7,524 nucleotides of DNA, from contig DIEZ01000026.1 in assembly GCA_002418885.1 (NCBI GenBank), forward strand, positions 2,528-10,051, in the 5' to 3' direction. Source of the stretch: Syntrophaceae bacterium UBA5761 (GTDB lineage: Bacteria; Desulfobacterota; Syntrophia; Syntrophales; UBA4778). The position numbers and the translations under genes were made by a program. Each line of letters begins with the position of its first letter. The first letter of the stretch is position 1. Below are positions 1 through 6,393 of the stretch, one piece after another. The notes beneath the pieces are model-generated. The model ran no database searches, was not told the origin of the DNA, and worked only from the letters and a program-made list of their open reading frames with translations.

Positions 1-22
1 TCAAGTCCCGGCTTCGGCACCA
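1..22 (+). tRNA. 3' end of a tRNA, probably tRNA-Leu (partial)
   Basis: The first 22 bases read as the last part of a tRNA: TCAAGT (1-6) is the T loop after its first T, CCCGG (7-11) the 3' strand of the T stem, CTTCGGC (12-18) the 3' acceptor strand, A19 the discriminator base, and CCA (20-22) is encoded in the gene. The acceptor strand is the exact reverse complement of GCCGAAG, the 5' acceptor strand of the tRNA-Leu at the right end of the window (7484-7490). This makes leucine the likely identity, but the anticodon lies outside the window. An intrinsic terminator follows 27 bases downstream, which fits the end of a tRNA transcript. Confidence 0.82.
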
Positions 23-48
23 AAATTGACGTGGTTCTTCACTGTTAT

Positions 49-91
49 GATGGGGGTTCGGATACCAGTCCCGAATCCCCATCTGTTTTTT
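49..91 (+). terminator. Rho-independent terminator of the tRNA transcript
   Basis: The arms 49-61 (GATGGGGGTTCGG) and 71-83 (CCGAATCCCCATC) pair over 13 bp with a single G-U wobble around a 9-base loop. They are followed by TG and six T (86-91). A strong GC-rich stem with a T tract is the classic intrinsic terminator. It is oriented to stop transcription coming from the tRNA at 1-22 and would insulate the large gene starting at about 260. Confidence 0.85.
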
Positions 92-92
92 G

Positions 93-137
93 GTTGCCGT
101 TCACCTATACCGCAAACCTCTACGCGTGAACGGTACC
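93..137 (+). repeat. Inverted repeat in the leader of the acyl-ligase fusion gene
   Basis: The arms 93-104 and 126-137 can pair over 12 positions with one mismatch and one G-U wobble; the core CCGTTCAC/GTGAACGG (97-104, 126-133) is perfect. The loop is 21 bases and no T tract follows, so it is not an obvious terminator. It may be an operator or leader hairpin for the gene that starts at about 260, or chance. The rest of 138-259 holds no promoter I can defend; it has a GGTTAACC palindrome (193-200) and nine G in a row (214-222). Confidence 0.4.
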
Positions 138-259
138 TCCATCAGGCCGTCTGAATCGGCTCGTGCTGCATCATATCCCGGACACGGCCGGGGGTTAACC
201 AACACCAAGCGTCGGGGGGGGGTCGCAAAATGACGTTGATGACCAAACCGCGATGAAAC

Positions 260-3115
260 TTGAAAGACAAACCCCAACAGGGTATGTTCGAGTCGATGGA
301 AGACGCCGCCGCACTGTTCAAGATAATCCATGAATTGGCCGCCGAACTCCACCCTCGCAGGGCACAGCGACGGCCGGTGACGCTCGACAGCTCCCTTTCT
401 CGGGACGTCGGTCTCGACAGTCTTGCCAGGGTCGAACTCCTGGCCCGAGTCGAAAAGCAATTTCAGGTCACGATCCCGGAGCGCCTCTTCGCCCAAGCAG
501 AGACGCCGAGGGACCTCCTGCGGGCACTGCGCAACGCCGGGCCTACGCCTATGGCAGCGGTCGAAGCCGAGGTCATCACCGAGCCCTCAGAAGAGGCCCC
601 TCCGGCACCTTATACGGCCCGGACCCTGGTCGACGTCGTCGACTGGCATATCCTTAACCACCCGGAGAGGCCCCATATCAGGTTTATCGGCGAGGAGGGC
701 GAAGAAGGCGTCATGACCTACCGGCAGCTCCTTGAGGGCGCGGAGGCCGTCGCCGCCGGACTCCAACATCACGGCCTTCTCCCGGGGAAGCCCGTTTCCA
801 TCATGCTGCCCACAGGGCGGGAGTACTTCTTTTCCTTCCTGGGCATCTTACTCGCGGGAGGTATCCCGGTGCCCATCTACCCGCCGGCACGCCGCAGCCA
901 GGTCGAAGACCATCTTCGTCGCCACAGCGCCATCCTGAAGAATTGCGGCGCCCAGATCATGATCCTCGTCCCTGAGGCCAAGCTAATCGCCCAGGCCCTC
1001 AGGTCCCAGGCGGAAGAGTTAGAGCACCTGGTCACAGTCAAGGACCTCTCGTCGGCGCCGGGTCGTTATCAAAGACCGAAACTGAAAAACGAGGACATTG
1101 CCTTCCTCCAGTACACATCGGGGAGCACAGGTAACCCCAAGGGCGTCATTCTCAGCCATGCCAATCTCCTCGCCAACATCCGCGCCATAGGAGAGGCATT
1201 CCAGATAGACTCCGCCGACGTTGTGGTGAGTTGGCTCCCCCTTTACCACGACATGGGCCTGATCGGGGCCTGGATGTGCAGTCTCTACTACGCGCCGCCG
1301 CTCGCCCTGATGTCACCCCTCCATTTCATCGCCAGGCCGCAGCGCTGGCTCCAAGCGATCCACCGCTACCGGGGGACACTCTCGGCGGCCCCGAATTTCG
1401 CCTACGAACTCTGCCTGAAGAGACTCAAGGAAGAAGACCTCCGGGGTCTGGACCTGAGCTCATGGCGTGTTGCCTGCAACGGGGCAGAACCGGTAAGCCC
1501 CGATACGGTGGGGCGGTTCTGCGAGACCTTCGGTAAATACGGCTTCAGGCGCGAGGCCATGATGCCCGTCTACGGACTCGCGGAATGCACCGTGGCCCTC
1601 GCCTTTCCGCCCCTCGACCGGGGTCCGCTGGTCGACCGGGTCGAGAGGCAAGCATTCGTGCACGAAGGGCGTGCCGTCCCCACTGACCGCGAGGGGCCGG
1701 GTACTCTGCGATTCGTGGCCTGCGGGATGCCGCTTCCGGGACATGAAATAAGGATAGTGGATCACAGCGGAAAGGAACTTCCGGAACGACAGGAGGGGAG
1801 GCTTCAGTTCCGCGGACCCTCGGCGACGAGCGGCTACTTCCGCAACCCCGAGGATACGGAAAGGCTCTTCGACGACGGGTGGCTCAATTCAGGGGACAGG
1901 GCTTACCTTGCCGGAGGCGACGTATACATCACCGGCCGCACGAAGGACATCATCATACGGGCGGGGAGGAACGTCTATCCCCAGGAATTGGAAGAAGCCG
2001 TGGGCGCAATCCCCGGCATCCGGAAGGGGAACGTCGTGGTCTTCGGGACCACCGACCCGGCGTCCGGAACGGAGCGGCTCGTGGTGCTGGCGGAGACCCG
2101 GGAAGGGCCGGAAAAGACGGATGCATTGTGCCGAGAGATAAACGCCCTCGCCATGGACATCACGGGAACCCCCGTCGACGACATCGTCCTTGCACCGCCG
2201 GGAACAGTCCTCAAGACTTCGAGCGGTAAGATCCGCCGGGAGGCCAACCGCGCATTGTATGACCGGGGCGAACTCGGCAAGGGTAAAAGGGCCGCATGGC
2301 TGCAAGTCCTGCGCGTCGCCCTTGCCGGTCTTGCTCCGGGGGTGCGGCGACTGAAAAGGCTTGCCTCTTCCCGGCTGTACGCCCTCTACAGCCTCGCTCT
2401 CTTCTGGTTTCTCGCCCCCTTCACCTGGCCGGCCGTCGTCCTGACGCCGACTTTGCGAGGACGCTGGGCTGCGATACGGGCCGCGGGCCGCTTCCTGGCC
2501 GCGGCCTCCTTCATGCCCCTCGTCGTCAACGGGAAGGAAAACCTCCCTGAACGAGGACGGCACTGTATCCTCGTGGCCAACCATGCCAGTTACATCGACC
2601 CTTTAGTCATGGCCATGGCCATCCCCTTCGAATTCAGTTTTGTCGCGAAGGCGGAGCTTACCGGTAATTGGTTCGTCAGGGTCTTCCTGGACCGCCTGGA
2701 AACGGAGTACGTGGAGAGGTTCGACAAAGAAAAGGGCATCGAGGACGCAAGACACATCGCCGGATCCGCGAAGGCGGGACTGCCGCTTTTTTTCTTTTCC
2801 GAAGGAACTTTTACCAGGATGCCCGGGTTGTTACCCTTTCACATGGGGGCTTTCCTGGCGGCCGCCGAAGCGGGCGTCCCCGTAGTTCCTATCGCTATCA
2901 GGGGGACGCGCTCCGTCCTCCTCGACGACACCTGGTATCCCCGCCGCGGCATGGTCATCGTGACCATCGGCAAACCCATCGAGCCTGCTCACATGCAGGA
3001 ACCGACGCCTTCTAACATTTGGCGGGAAGCCATGCGATTGCGCAACGCCGCGCGGGAACATATCCTCCGCTACTGCGGCGAACCGGACCTGTCGTACGAA
3101 GAATCGCCCGTCTAA
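260..3115 (+). CDS. ACP / fatty-acyl-AMP ligase / PlsC-type acyltransferase fusion
   Basis: A predicted 951-residue three-domain enzyme. Residues about 13-95 form an acyl carrier protein with GLDSLARVEL (51-60); Ser54 is the expected phosphopantetheine site. Residues about 118-670 form an adenylate-forming ligase: YTSGSTGNPKG (285-295), YGLAE (438-442), SGDR (544-547), GRTKDIII (559-566) and SGKIRR with catalytic Lys657. The stretch LPLYHDMGLIG (326-336) and APNFAYELC (377-385) is typical of fatty-acyl-AMP ligases (FAAL), which make acyl-AMP and pass the acyl group to an ACP rather than to CoA. A hydrophobic span (about 704-730) precedes a PlsC/LPLAT acyltransferase with NHASYID (His775, Asp780; HX4D) and EGT (848-850). 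Inferred role: load a free fatty acid onto its own ACP and esterify it to a lysophospholipid or glycerol phosphate at the inner membrane. E. coli Aas joins similar activities in the opposite order. The start is unsure: TTG at 260 is the first possible codon (in-frame stop at 254), ATG at 284 or 296 is equally plausible, and none has a good ribosome binding site. Confidence 0.9.
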   Translation: MKDKPQQGMFESMEDAAALFKIIHELAAELHPRRAQRRPVTLDSSLSRDVGLDSLARVELLARVEKQFQVTIPERLFAQAETPRDLLRALRNAGPTPMAAVEAEVITEPSEEAPPAPYTARTLVDVVDWHILNHPERPHIRFIGEEGEEGVMTYRQLLEGAEAVAAGLQHHGLLPGKPVSIMLPTGREYFFSFLGILLAGGIPVPIYPPARRSQVEDHLRRHSAILKNCGAQIMILVPEAKLIAQALRSQAEELEHLVTVKDLSSAPGRYQRPKLKNEDIAFLQYTSGSTGNPKGVILSHANLLANIRAIGEAFQIDSADVVVSWLPLYHDMGLIGAWMCSLYYAPPLALMSPLHFIARPQRWLQAIHRYRGTLSAAPNFAYELCLKRLKEEDLRGLDLSSWRVACNGAEPVSPDTVGRFCETFGKYGFRREAMMPVYGLAECTVALAFPPLDRGPLVDRVERQAFVHEGRAVPTDREGPGTLRFVACGMPLPGHEIRIVDHSGKELPERQEGRLQFRGPSATSGYFRNPEDTERLFDDGWLNSGDRAYLAGGDVYITGRTKDIIIRAGRNVYPQELEEAVGAIPGIRKGNVVVFGTTDPASGTERLVVLAETREGPEKTDALCREINALAMDITGTPVDDIVLAPPGTVLKTSSGKIRREANRALYDRGELGKGKRAAWLQVLRVALAGLAPGVRRLKRLASSRLYALYSLALFWFLAPFTWPAVVLTPTLRGRWAAIRAAGRFLAAASFMPLVVNGKENLPERGRHCILVANHASYIDPLVMAMAIPFEFSFVAKAELTGNWFVRVFLDRLETEYVERFDKEKGIEDARHIAGSAKAGLPLFFFSEGTFTRMPGLLPFHMGAFLAAAEAGVPVVPIAIRGTRSVLLDDTWYPRRGMVIVTIGKPIEPAHMQEPTPSNIWREAMRLRNAAREHILRYCGEPDLSYEESPV

Positions 3116-3128
3116 ATCCCCCAGTCGG

Positions 3129-3144
3129 CTTCGGACGCCCGAAG
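3129..3144. other. Small GC-rich hairpin between convergent genes
   Basis: CTTCGG (3129-3134) and CCGAAG (3139-3144) pair over 6 bp with a 4-base loop, 14 bases after the stop of the acyl-ligase fusion. There is no T tract on either strand, so it is at best a weak or Rho-assisted 3' end structure. The rest of the 122-base gap (3116-3237) shows no gene. Confidence 0.3.
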
Positions 3145-3237
3145 ATACCGCTACCGGTTCTTCAAGAAGCTTCACCCCTGAGTGGAGCGCGTCCATGCCA
3201 TCCCATAGCCCTTCGTCAGCTCATCATCAGGAGAAAA

Positions 3238-3915
3238 TCATGCCTTACGCCGGAGAGCGTTGACGGCAAGGTGCGCCCGGCGGACGGGCTCGGGGATCCT
3301 GTAGCCGGCAAGGCACTGAAGGACCGCCCTGACGGCCCCCTCGAGGCTCACCATATGACCCGGGGAGACAAATATCGGGTTTACGTTCCTCTTCGTCCTG
3401 AGTACAGCCCCCACTACTTCCCCGCCGAGGAACAACCCGGTCCAATCGCCGACGTTCGGACCCGCTTCGCCGTGGGTCCCGACGAGCCGCGTCTTTGCGC
3501 ATCCGACCGTGGGGACGTCGAGAAAGAGGCCCACGTGGGCCGCGAGGCCGAGACCCCGGGGATGGGCGATCCCCTGGCCGTCGATGAGTACCAGGTCGGG
3601 GACATTCTGCAACCCCTCGAAGGCCTTGAGGAGGACGGGACCTTCTCGGAAACTCAATAGACCCGGGATGTAGGGAAAACTCACCCGACCGAAGGAGAAA
3701 GACTCCTCGACGGTCGTAAAGTCCGGAAGCCGCAACAGGACAACGGCGGAGTAGAAAAAATCGTCGCCCCTTGCATAGGAGATGTCCGCGCCTGCTACTG
3801 TCCCGACCTGCTCGATCTCGCCGCCCAGCACCAGACGGGGCCTCAATCGTTCCTGGATTCGGACGGCCCCATGGTAGTCCGCCGCGTCCCACTCATGGAG
3901 TTTCCTTATCTTCAC
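3238..3915 (-). CDS. nfi: Endonuclease V (deoxyinosine 3'-endonuclease)
   Basis: A full-length endonuclease V of 225 residues, the usual family size. The enzyme cuts DNA at the second phosphodiester bond 3' of deoxyinosine and so starts repair of deaminated adenine; it acts in the cytoplasm with Mg2+. The family signature is intact: VAGADISYARG (40-50) with metal-binding Asp43, PYIPGLLSFRE (81-91) with Glu91 and the PYIP strand-separating wedge, and IDGQGIAHPRGLGLAAHVG (111-129) with Asp112. Lys141 in GCAKTRL and His215 near the C terminus match other conserved positions. The start is GTG at 3915; an in-frame TAA lies seven codons upstream, so no longer start exists. GAGG sits 11 bases upstream, a rather distant ribosome binding site. 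The gene stands alone: it is convergent with the acyl-ligase fusion and divergent from the FlgT-like gene. I see no clear terminator. Confidence 0.96.
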   Translation of the reverse strand: MKIRKLHEWDAADYHGAVRIQERLRPRLVLGGEIEQVGTVAGADISYARGDDFFYSAVVLLRLPDFTTVEESFSFGRVSFPYIPGLLSFREGPVLLKAFEGLQNVPDLVLIDGQGIAHPRGLGLAAHVGLFLDVPTVGCAKTRLVGTHGEAGPNVGDWTGLFLGGEVVGAVLRTKRNVNPIFVSPGHMVSLEGAVRAVLQCLAGYRIPEPVRRAHLAVNALRRKA

Positions 3916-3976
3916 CGGGGAATCATCCTCATCTTACCCAAATTGCCGTCCTCAGGCCCCCTACTAATCCACCAGA

Positions 3977-3997
3977 GACCGCCTCCCGGTCAGGGAG
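3977..3997. other. Two overlapping, mutually exclusive small hairpins in a divergent intergenic region
   Basis: In the 202-base region between nfi and the FlgT-like gene, GACCG (3977-3981) can pair with CGGTC (3987-3991), or CTCCC (3983-3987) with GGGAG (3993-3997); the two stems share bases and cannot form together. Each is only 5 bp. Downstream, 4010-4105 is AT-rich and probably holds the promoter of the FlgT-like gene, but no -35/-10 pair at good spacing stands out. Confidence 0.25.
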
Positions 3998-4117
3998 AGA
4001 CACAACTTAGCATTAATCCATCATTCGACCGTTTTTTCAAGAAATTATGACAAAAAATCCGCTTGTAAACTCCTCCGCAATCGGTTATCAAACAGCTAAA
4101 AGTGCAAGGGGTTATCT

Positions 4118-5266
4118 ATGAAGTCGATCCTTCGAGGGGTGATATTTCTGTTGTCTTTCCTGGGCATCTTTAACCTCACGACGGAGACGGCCTTCGCCCA
4201 GGCCAAGACCGTGGTCACCGAGGGGGAAGCGGCGATCGTGAACAACGACATCCCATCAGCGAGACAGGAGGCGGTCGCGCGGGCGAAGTGGGCAGCCGTC
4301 GAGCGGGTCGTCGGCGTCCAGGTGAAGGCCGAGAGTTTCGTCCAGAACATGGTCCTCGTCGAAGACGTCATGAAGTCCCAGGTCACCGGCGTCGTCAAGA
4401 AGTTCGACGTTCTGGACCAGCAGAAGAAGGAAGGCGACATATACTGGGTGAGGGTCCGGTGCACAGTCGAACCGGCCAAGGCCCGGCAGGCCGTCTCAAC
4501 CCTTGCCCTAAACGGCTCGATCGCCCTCTTCATCCCGGCCCGGAAACCACAAGCCGGTGGGGGGGATCGGTTCGAAGAAACCAACATCCTCTCCGAGACA
4601 CTGATCGGCAAACTAACGGCGCAGGATTATAAGGTCATCGACGTTGCCCCGACGGGTGCGGCCGATGCCGCCGAGATTGAATGTGCCGCCAAGGGAGGCC
4701 ATTCCCTCCTGCTCCGCTCCCTGATGTACAAATTCCTCTCCAACCTACTGATCATCGGCAAAACGGATTACACCATATCTACGAAGAAAGGGGAAGACAT
4801 CGGCTACGGCCTGAGCATGCCTTTCAACAATGTCACCGTGAGACTGACTTACCGGGTCGTGGCGAAGAACAACAAGACGGGCGCCGTCGAAGTGCTCACG
4901 GCGGGTGCCGAACAGGCCAAGGGACTCGCCGGCAACGCGGAAGACGCCGCCGCATCGGCATTAAAGGACCTGGCGGAAAAGATCGCACCGAAGATACTCG
5001 ACACGGTTGCCAAGTACATCGAGGGGAATGCTAAGAAGGTCCAGGTGAAAGTCATGGGTGTCTCCGACCTCGACACGAACATGGAGGTCAAGGGTATCCT
5101 CCAGAACATCGTCTGGGTGACCGGCGTGGAGGATAAAGAGATGGGCAAGTACATCGTGACTTATCCCGAAAGCACCCTTTATCTTGCGAACAGCATCAAA
5201 CAAAAAGGTGATTTCAAGATAATCAACTTCACCCCCTATTCCATCGATTTGGAATACCAGAAATGA
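4118..5266 (+). CDS. Exported FlgT-N/LPP20-like protein
   Basis: A 382-residue secreted protein, first gene of an operon with the CsgG-like lipoprotein that starts 9 bases after its stop. ATG at 4118 has a good ribosome binding site (AAGGGG, 4106-4111). A signal peptide is clear: basic start MKSILR, hydrophobic core (about 8-20) and a cleavage site after AFA (25-27), without a lipobox cysteine, so the product should be soluble in the periplasm. Residues about 30-125 match the pattern of the FlgT N-terminal domain: VTEGEAAIVNNDIPSARQEA (33-52), then an alanine-rich helix, VVGVQV (64-69), V-x-D-x-M-K-S-Q-V-T-G-V-V (81-93) and a final strand YWVRVRCTVEP (109-119). The middle (about 133-255) is unassigned. 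The last 75 residues (VQVKVMGVSDLD onward, 308-382) look like a small alpha/beta domain of the kind repeated in this group. In Vibrio, FlgT helps build the H ring around the flagellar outer-membrane rings. A flagellar role here is unproven because no flagellar gene is adjacent. Confidence 0.8.
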   Translation: MKSILRGVIFLLSFLGIFNLTTETAFAQAKTVVTEGEAAIVNNDIPSARQEAVARAKWAAVERVVGVQVKAESFVQNMVLVEDVMKSQVTGVVKKFDVLDQQKKEGDIYWVRVRCTVEPAKARQAVSTLALNGSIALFIPARKPQAGGGDRFEETNILSETLIGKLTAQDYKVIDVAPTGAADAAEIECAAKGGHSLLLRSLMYKFLSNLLIIGKTDYTISTKKGEDIGYGLSMPFNNVTVRLTYRVVAKNNKTGAVEVLTAGAEQAKGLAGNAEDAAASALKDLAEKIAPKILDTVAKYIEGNAKKVQVKVMGVSDLDTNMEVKGILQNIVWVTGVEDKEMGKYIVTYPESTLYLANSIKQKGDFKIINFTPYSIDLEYQK

Positions 5267-5270
5267 GGAG
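5265..5270 (+). promoter_or_regulatory. Ribosome binding site of the CsgG-like gene
   Basis: GAGGAG (5265-5270) lies 5 bases before ATG 5276 and overlaps the TGA stop of the FlgT-like gene (5264-5266). It fixes the start of the lipoprotein at 5276 and supports cotranscription, with likely translational coupling, of the two genes. Confidence 0.75.
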
Positions 5271-5275
5271 TAGGC

Positions 5276-6338
5276 ATGCGAGGCAGATTTGCGCTATTTT
5301 CAGCGGCATCGTTGATAGTGACGGCTTGTGTGGACATGCCCGTCAAGCACGACCCCCTGTCCTTCGCCCCCGACCCTCCAGACAAAGAAAATATCCCCCG
5401 GATATGTAAGAGTACTTACGAAAGCTTCTTCCCGCGGGTCGCCGTCGTCAACTTCACGAACAACACGACCTTTGACTACGCAGAAGCGGTACAGACCCAT
5501 GTTCAGGGCCAGGGCCAGCAACAGGCCGTCGGCGGGGCCTCCGTCGGCGGCGCGAAGGTCTTCACCCGCACCGAGATGAACAAGATCCTCAACGAATACA
5601 AGTTCCAGCAATCAGGACTGGTGGACGACACCCGACTCGTGAGACTGGGGAAATTGGCAGGGATCAAGTACATGGTGACGGGTTCGGTCAATAACGTCAA
5701 CCTCGCCTGGAGGGATTACGGCTCCCAGCAGATGGGACAACCGGCACAAGGGAAGGGAGCCTGGGGGCTGCCCTCGCCGGAGGGGTACTTGCTGCCCAGG
5801 AAGGCTGGGACGTCACGACGGACGTCGCCGTGAGGATAATCGACGTGGAAACCGGCGAAATCGTCTTTTCCAAGATAGTGAGCGGTAGAGAGATACTCGG
5901 CAAGATGCCCGTGCCCAGCTACGACGCCCTCATCGGCGGGATTAAGAAGGCCGCGGCGAAGGGGCTCGAAGACTGCAGGCCGGAGCTTTCCCGGTGGTTC
6001 ACTGTGAAGGGTTACATCCTCCAGACCCGTTCGAGTGCCGTCGGAGCGGAGCGTAGCGCCCTGATCAACATCGGCGAAAAACAGGGGCTGAAAGGGGGGG
6101 GCAGAAGCTCGTCGTCTATACCTTCCAGGAGATCGCCGACCCCTTCGATGAGTCCAAGAAATCCTGCGACATGATAAAGCTGCCCGCCGAGTTGGTGGTC
6201 ACGGACCAGCTCCAGCCGGAGAAGGCCTGGGTACTGATCCGAGGCGATAAAAACGCCGTCAAGCGCGTCAAGGTCGGCCAACTTGTCGAGCGCAGCGCCT
6301 TGACAGGACAGAGCCTTTTCAAAAAACTGGGCTATTGA
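5276..6338 (+). pseudogene. CsgG-family lipoprotein with FlgT-C-like tail, broken by two frame changes
   Basis: Read with two repairs, this is one gene of 354 residues. The lipoprotein signal ends in VTAC (15-18), so Cys18 should be lipidated. CsgG features follow: RVAVVNFTNNTT (54-65), VFTRTEMNKILNEYKFQQSG (95-114), LGKLAGIKYMVTGSV (124-138), then, after the first break, TTDVAVRIIDVETGEIVFSK (181-200). CsgG forms the outer-membrane pore that secretes curli subunits. From about 241 the tail (GYILQT, ALINIGEKQG, KLVVYTF, DQLQPEKAWVLI) resembles the FlgT C-terminal domain, which CsgG itself (about 277 residues) lacks. First break: G run 5763-5767; reading continues in the next frame from 5768. 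Second break: eight G at 6094-6101; reading continues from 6102 to TGA 6336-6338. Adding one G at each run restores a single frame of exactly 355 codons. Uncorrected, the pieces appear as 5276-5833, 5830-6174 (with a misleading GTGA overlap) and an unstarted remainder. Sequencing error is the likeliest cause; true decay or slippage is possible. Confidence 0.82.
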
Positions 6339-6393
6339 TACCCGGCTTTCTCGCCGTTTCTAACGGGCACCCCCTTCTGAACCGAACGGTGCA

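Noticed and set aside
101..496. A 131-codon minus-strand frame near the left end.
   Set aside because: Most of it is antisense to the ACP domain, and it has no recognisable motif or ribosome binding site.
3229..3263. AGGAG well spaced before ATG 3240, opening a plus-strand frame.
   Set aside because: The frame is only seven codons (stop at 3261-3263) and lies antisense to the 3' end of nfi; the match is probably chance.
3019..3660. A 213-codon open frame on the plus strand spanning the end of the acyl-ligase fusion and nfi.
   Set aside because: It runs through the acyltransferase C terminus in another frame and then antisense to endonuclease V, with no family-like sequence.
4073..4102. TTGTAA and TAAAAG at 18-base spacing as a promoter for the FlgT-like gene.
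   Set aside because: Transcription would start inside or beside the ribosome binding site (4106-4111), leaving no working leader, and both boxes are weak.
4559..4565. Seven G in a row inside the FlgT-like gene as a possible frame break.
   Set aside because: The frame continues through it unchanged (AGGGDRF, residues 146-152) with a full-length product.
5830..6174. A separate gene starting at GTG 5830 with a GTGA overlap, suggesting translational coupling.
   Set aside because: The CsgG sequence continues upstream of 5830 in this frame back to the G run at 5763-5767, so it is the middle part of the broken lipoprotein gene and not an independent gene.
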